Positions 6,137 through 6,291 of a stretch of DNA of 6,291 bases are shown piece by piece (positions within the stretch are counted from its first letter, which is position 1; each line of letters opens with the position of its first letter). The notes beneath the pieces are model-generated. The model made no database searches. It saw nothing but the letters and a program-made list of their open reading frames with translations, and was not told the origin of the DNA. Source of the stretch: an uncultured Veillonella sp. (GTDB taxonomy: Bacteria > Bacillota_C > Negativicutes > Veillonellales > Veillonellaceae); the NCBI GenBank assembly GCA_900765235.1, contig CAAFRK010000156.1, forward strand, positions 1-6,291. The letters are read 5' to 3'. The translations under genes and the position numbers were made by a program.

Positions 6137-6291
6137 GTCGTTAGGGCAACAACCTAACGTAACAGATCTTTGAAAACTGAACAATGATAGGTAATCAATC
6201 AATACGATTGAACATATGCCAGAGTGCGGGTTTTGACATAGTCAAAACCAACCATAATTCAAAGTTACTTAAATGTAACGACAACAAATAA
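6137..6291 (+). other. leader of an rRNA operon (pre-16S), no mature 16S in window
   Basis: The stretch has no coding potential and holds four hairpins: CGTTAGG/CCTAACG (6139-6145 with 6153-6159), TCAATC/GATTGA (6195-6200 with 6206-6211), GGTTTTGAC/GTCAAAACC (6229-6237 with 6241-6249, loop ATA) and GTTAC/GTAAC (6264-6268 with 6275-6279). With the antitermination-like motif at 6165 and the strong promoter just before it, this is the pre-16S leader. The gene itself should begin soon after 6291, but no 16S sequence is visible, so that is an inference. Confidence 0.75.
6165..6184 (+). promoter_or_regulatory. boxA-like antitermination element in the rRNA leader
   Basis: GATCTTTGAAAACTGAAC resembles the TTCTTTGAAAACT leader element found before 16S genes in Bacillus and relatives, where a boxA-type site recruits NusB/NusE to block early termination. 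It lies about 28 bases after the expected transcript start, a usual place. The assignment rests on similarity to the known leader motif. Confidence 0.65.

Noticed and set aside
1..6291. CRISPR array, insertion sequence, prophage or defence system
   Set aside because: No regularly spaced repeats, terminal inverted repeats, transposase, integrase or phage genes were seen, and all genes look like core chromosomal functions.

Overview
The window reads as an ordinary chromosomal stretch of a low-GC member of the Firmicutes/Negativicutes. Strong AGGAGGT ribosome binding sites, AT-rich intergenic DNA, tRNA genes that encode their own CCA, and a CTTTGAAAACT-type leader before an rRNA operon all fit. 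Protein style and gene content suggest Veillonella or a close relative, but this is inferred from the sequence alone and is not proven.

All genes are on the + strand. Positions 1-2362 hold the 3' three quarters of sbcC, the ATPase/coiled-coil subunit of the SbcCD nuclease; its start lies outside the window. After a 79-base gap comes a tightly packed four-gene cluster (2442-4589). It holds a glyoxalase I-like VOC protein, a tcdA/ThiF-type tRNA-modification gene carrying a one-base frameshift, a small cyclophilin peptidyl-prolyl isomerase, and a cytosolic protein with a papain/C39-like Cys-His-Asp pattern. Its junctions are TAATG (1-base overlap), ATGA (4-base overlap) and a 4-base gap, which suggests one mRNA with coupled translation. 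An 82-base gap with a 12-bp hairpin leads to speE (spermidine synthase, 4672-5511), which ends at a probable intrinsic terminator.

From 5658 on the window is stable-RNA territory. A promoter with perfect -35 and -10 hexamers and a 17-bp spacer drives tRNA-His, tRNA-Gln and tRNA-Lys, followed by a strong UUCG-loop terminator. A second strong promoter with an A-rich upstream region then opens an rRNA operon. Its leader, with several hairpins and a boxA-like element, fills the rest of the window, which stops before any 16S sequence.

The genes do not form one obvious pathway: DNA repair, aldehyde detoxification, tRNA modification, protein folding and polyamine synthesis sit next to tRNA and rRNA genes. 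I found no mobile element, CRISPR array or clear new multi-gene system. The observations most worth checking are the frameshift inside the conserved NRQ motif of tcdA, the inverted A1-U72 pair in tRNA-Gln, the uncharacterised cysteine-protease-like protein, and the structured leaders upstream of speE, the tRNAs and the rRNA operon.
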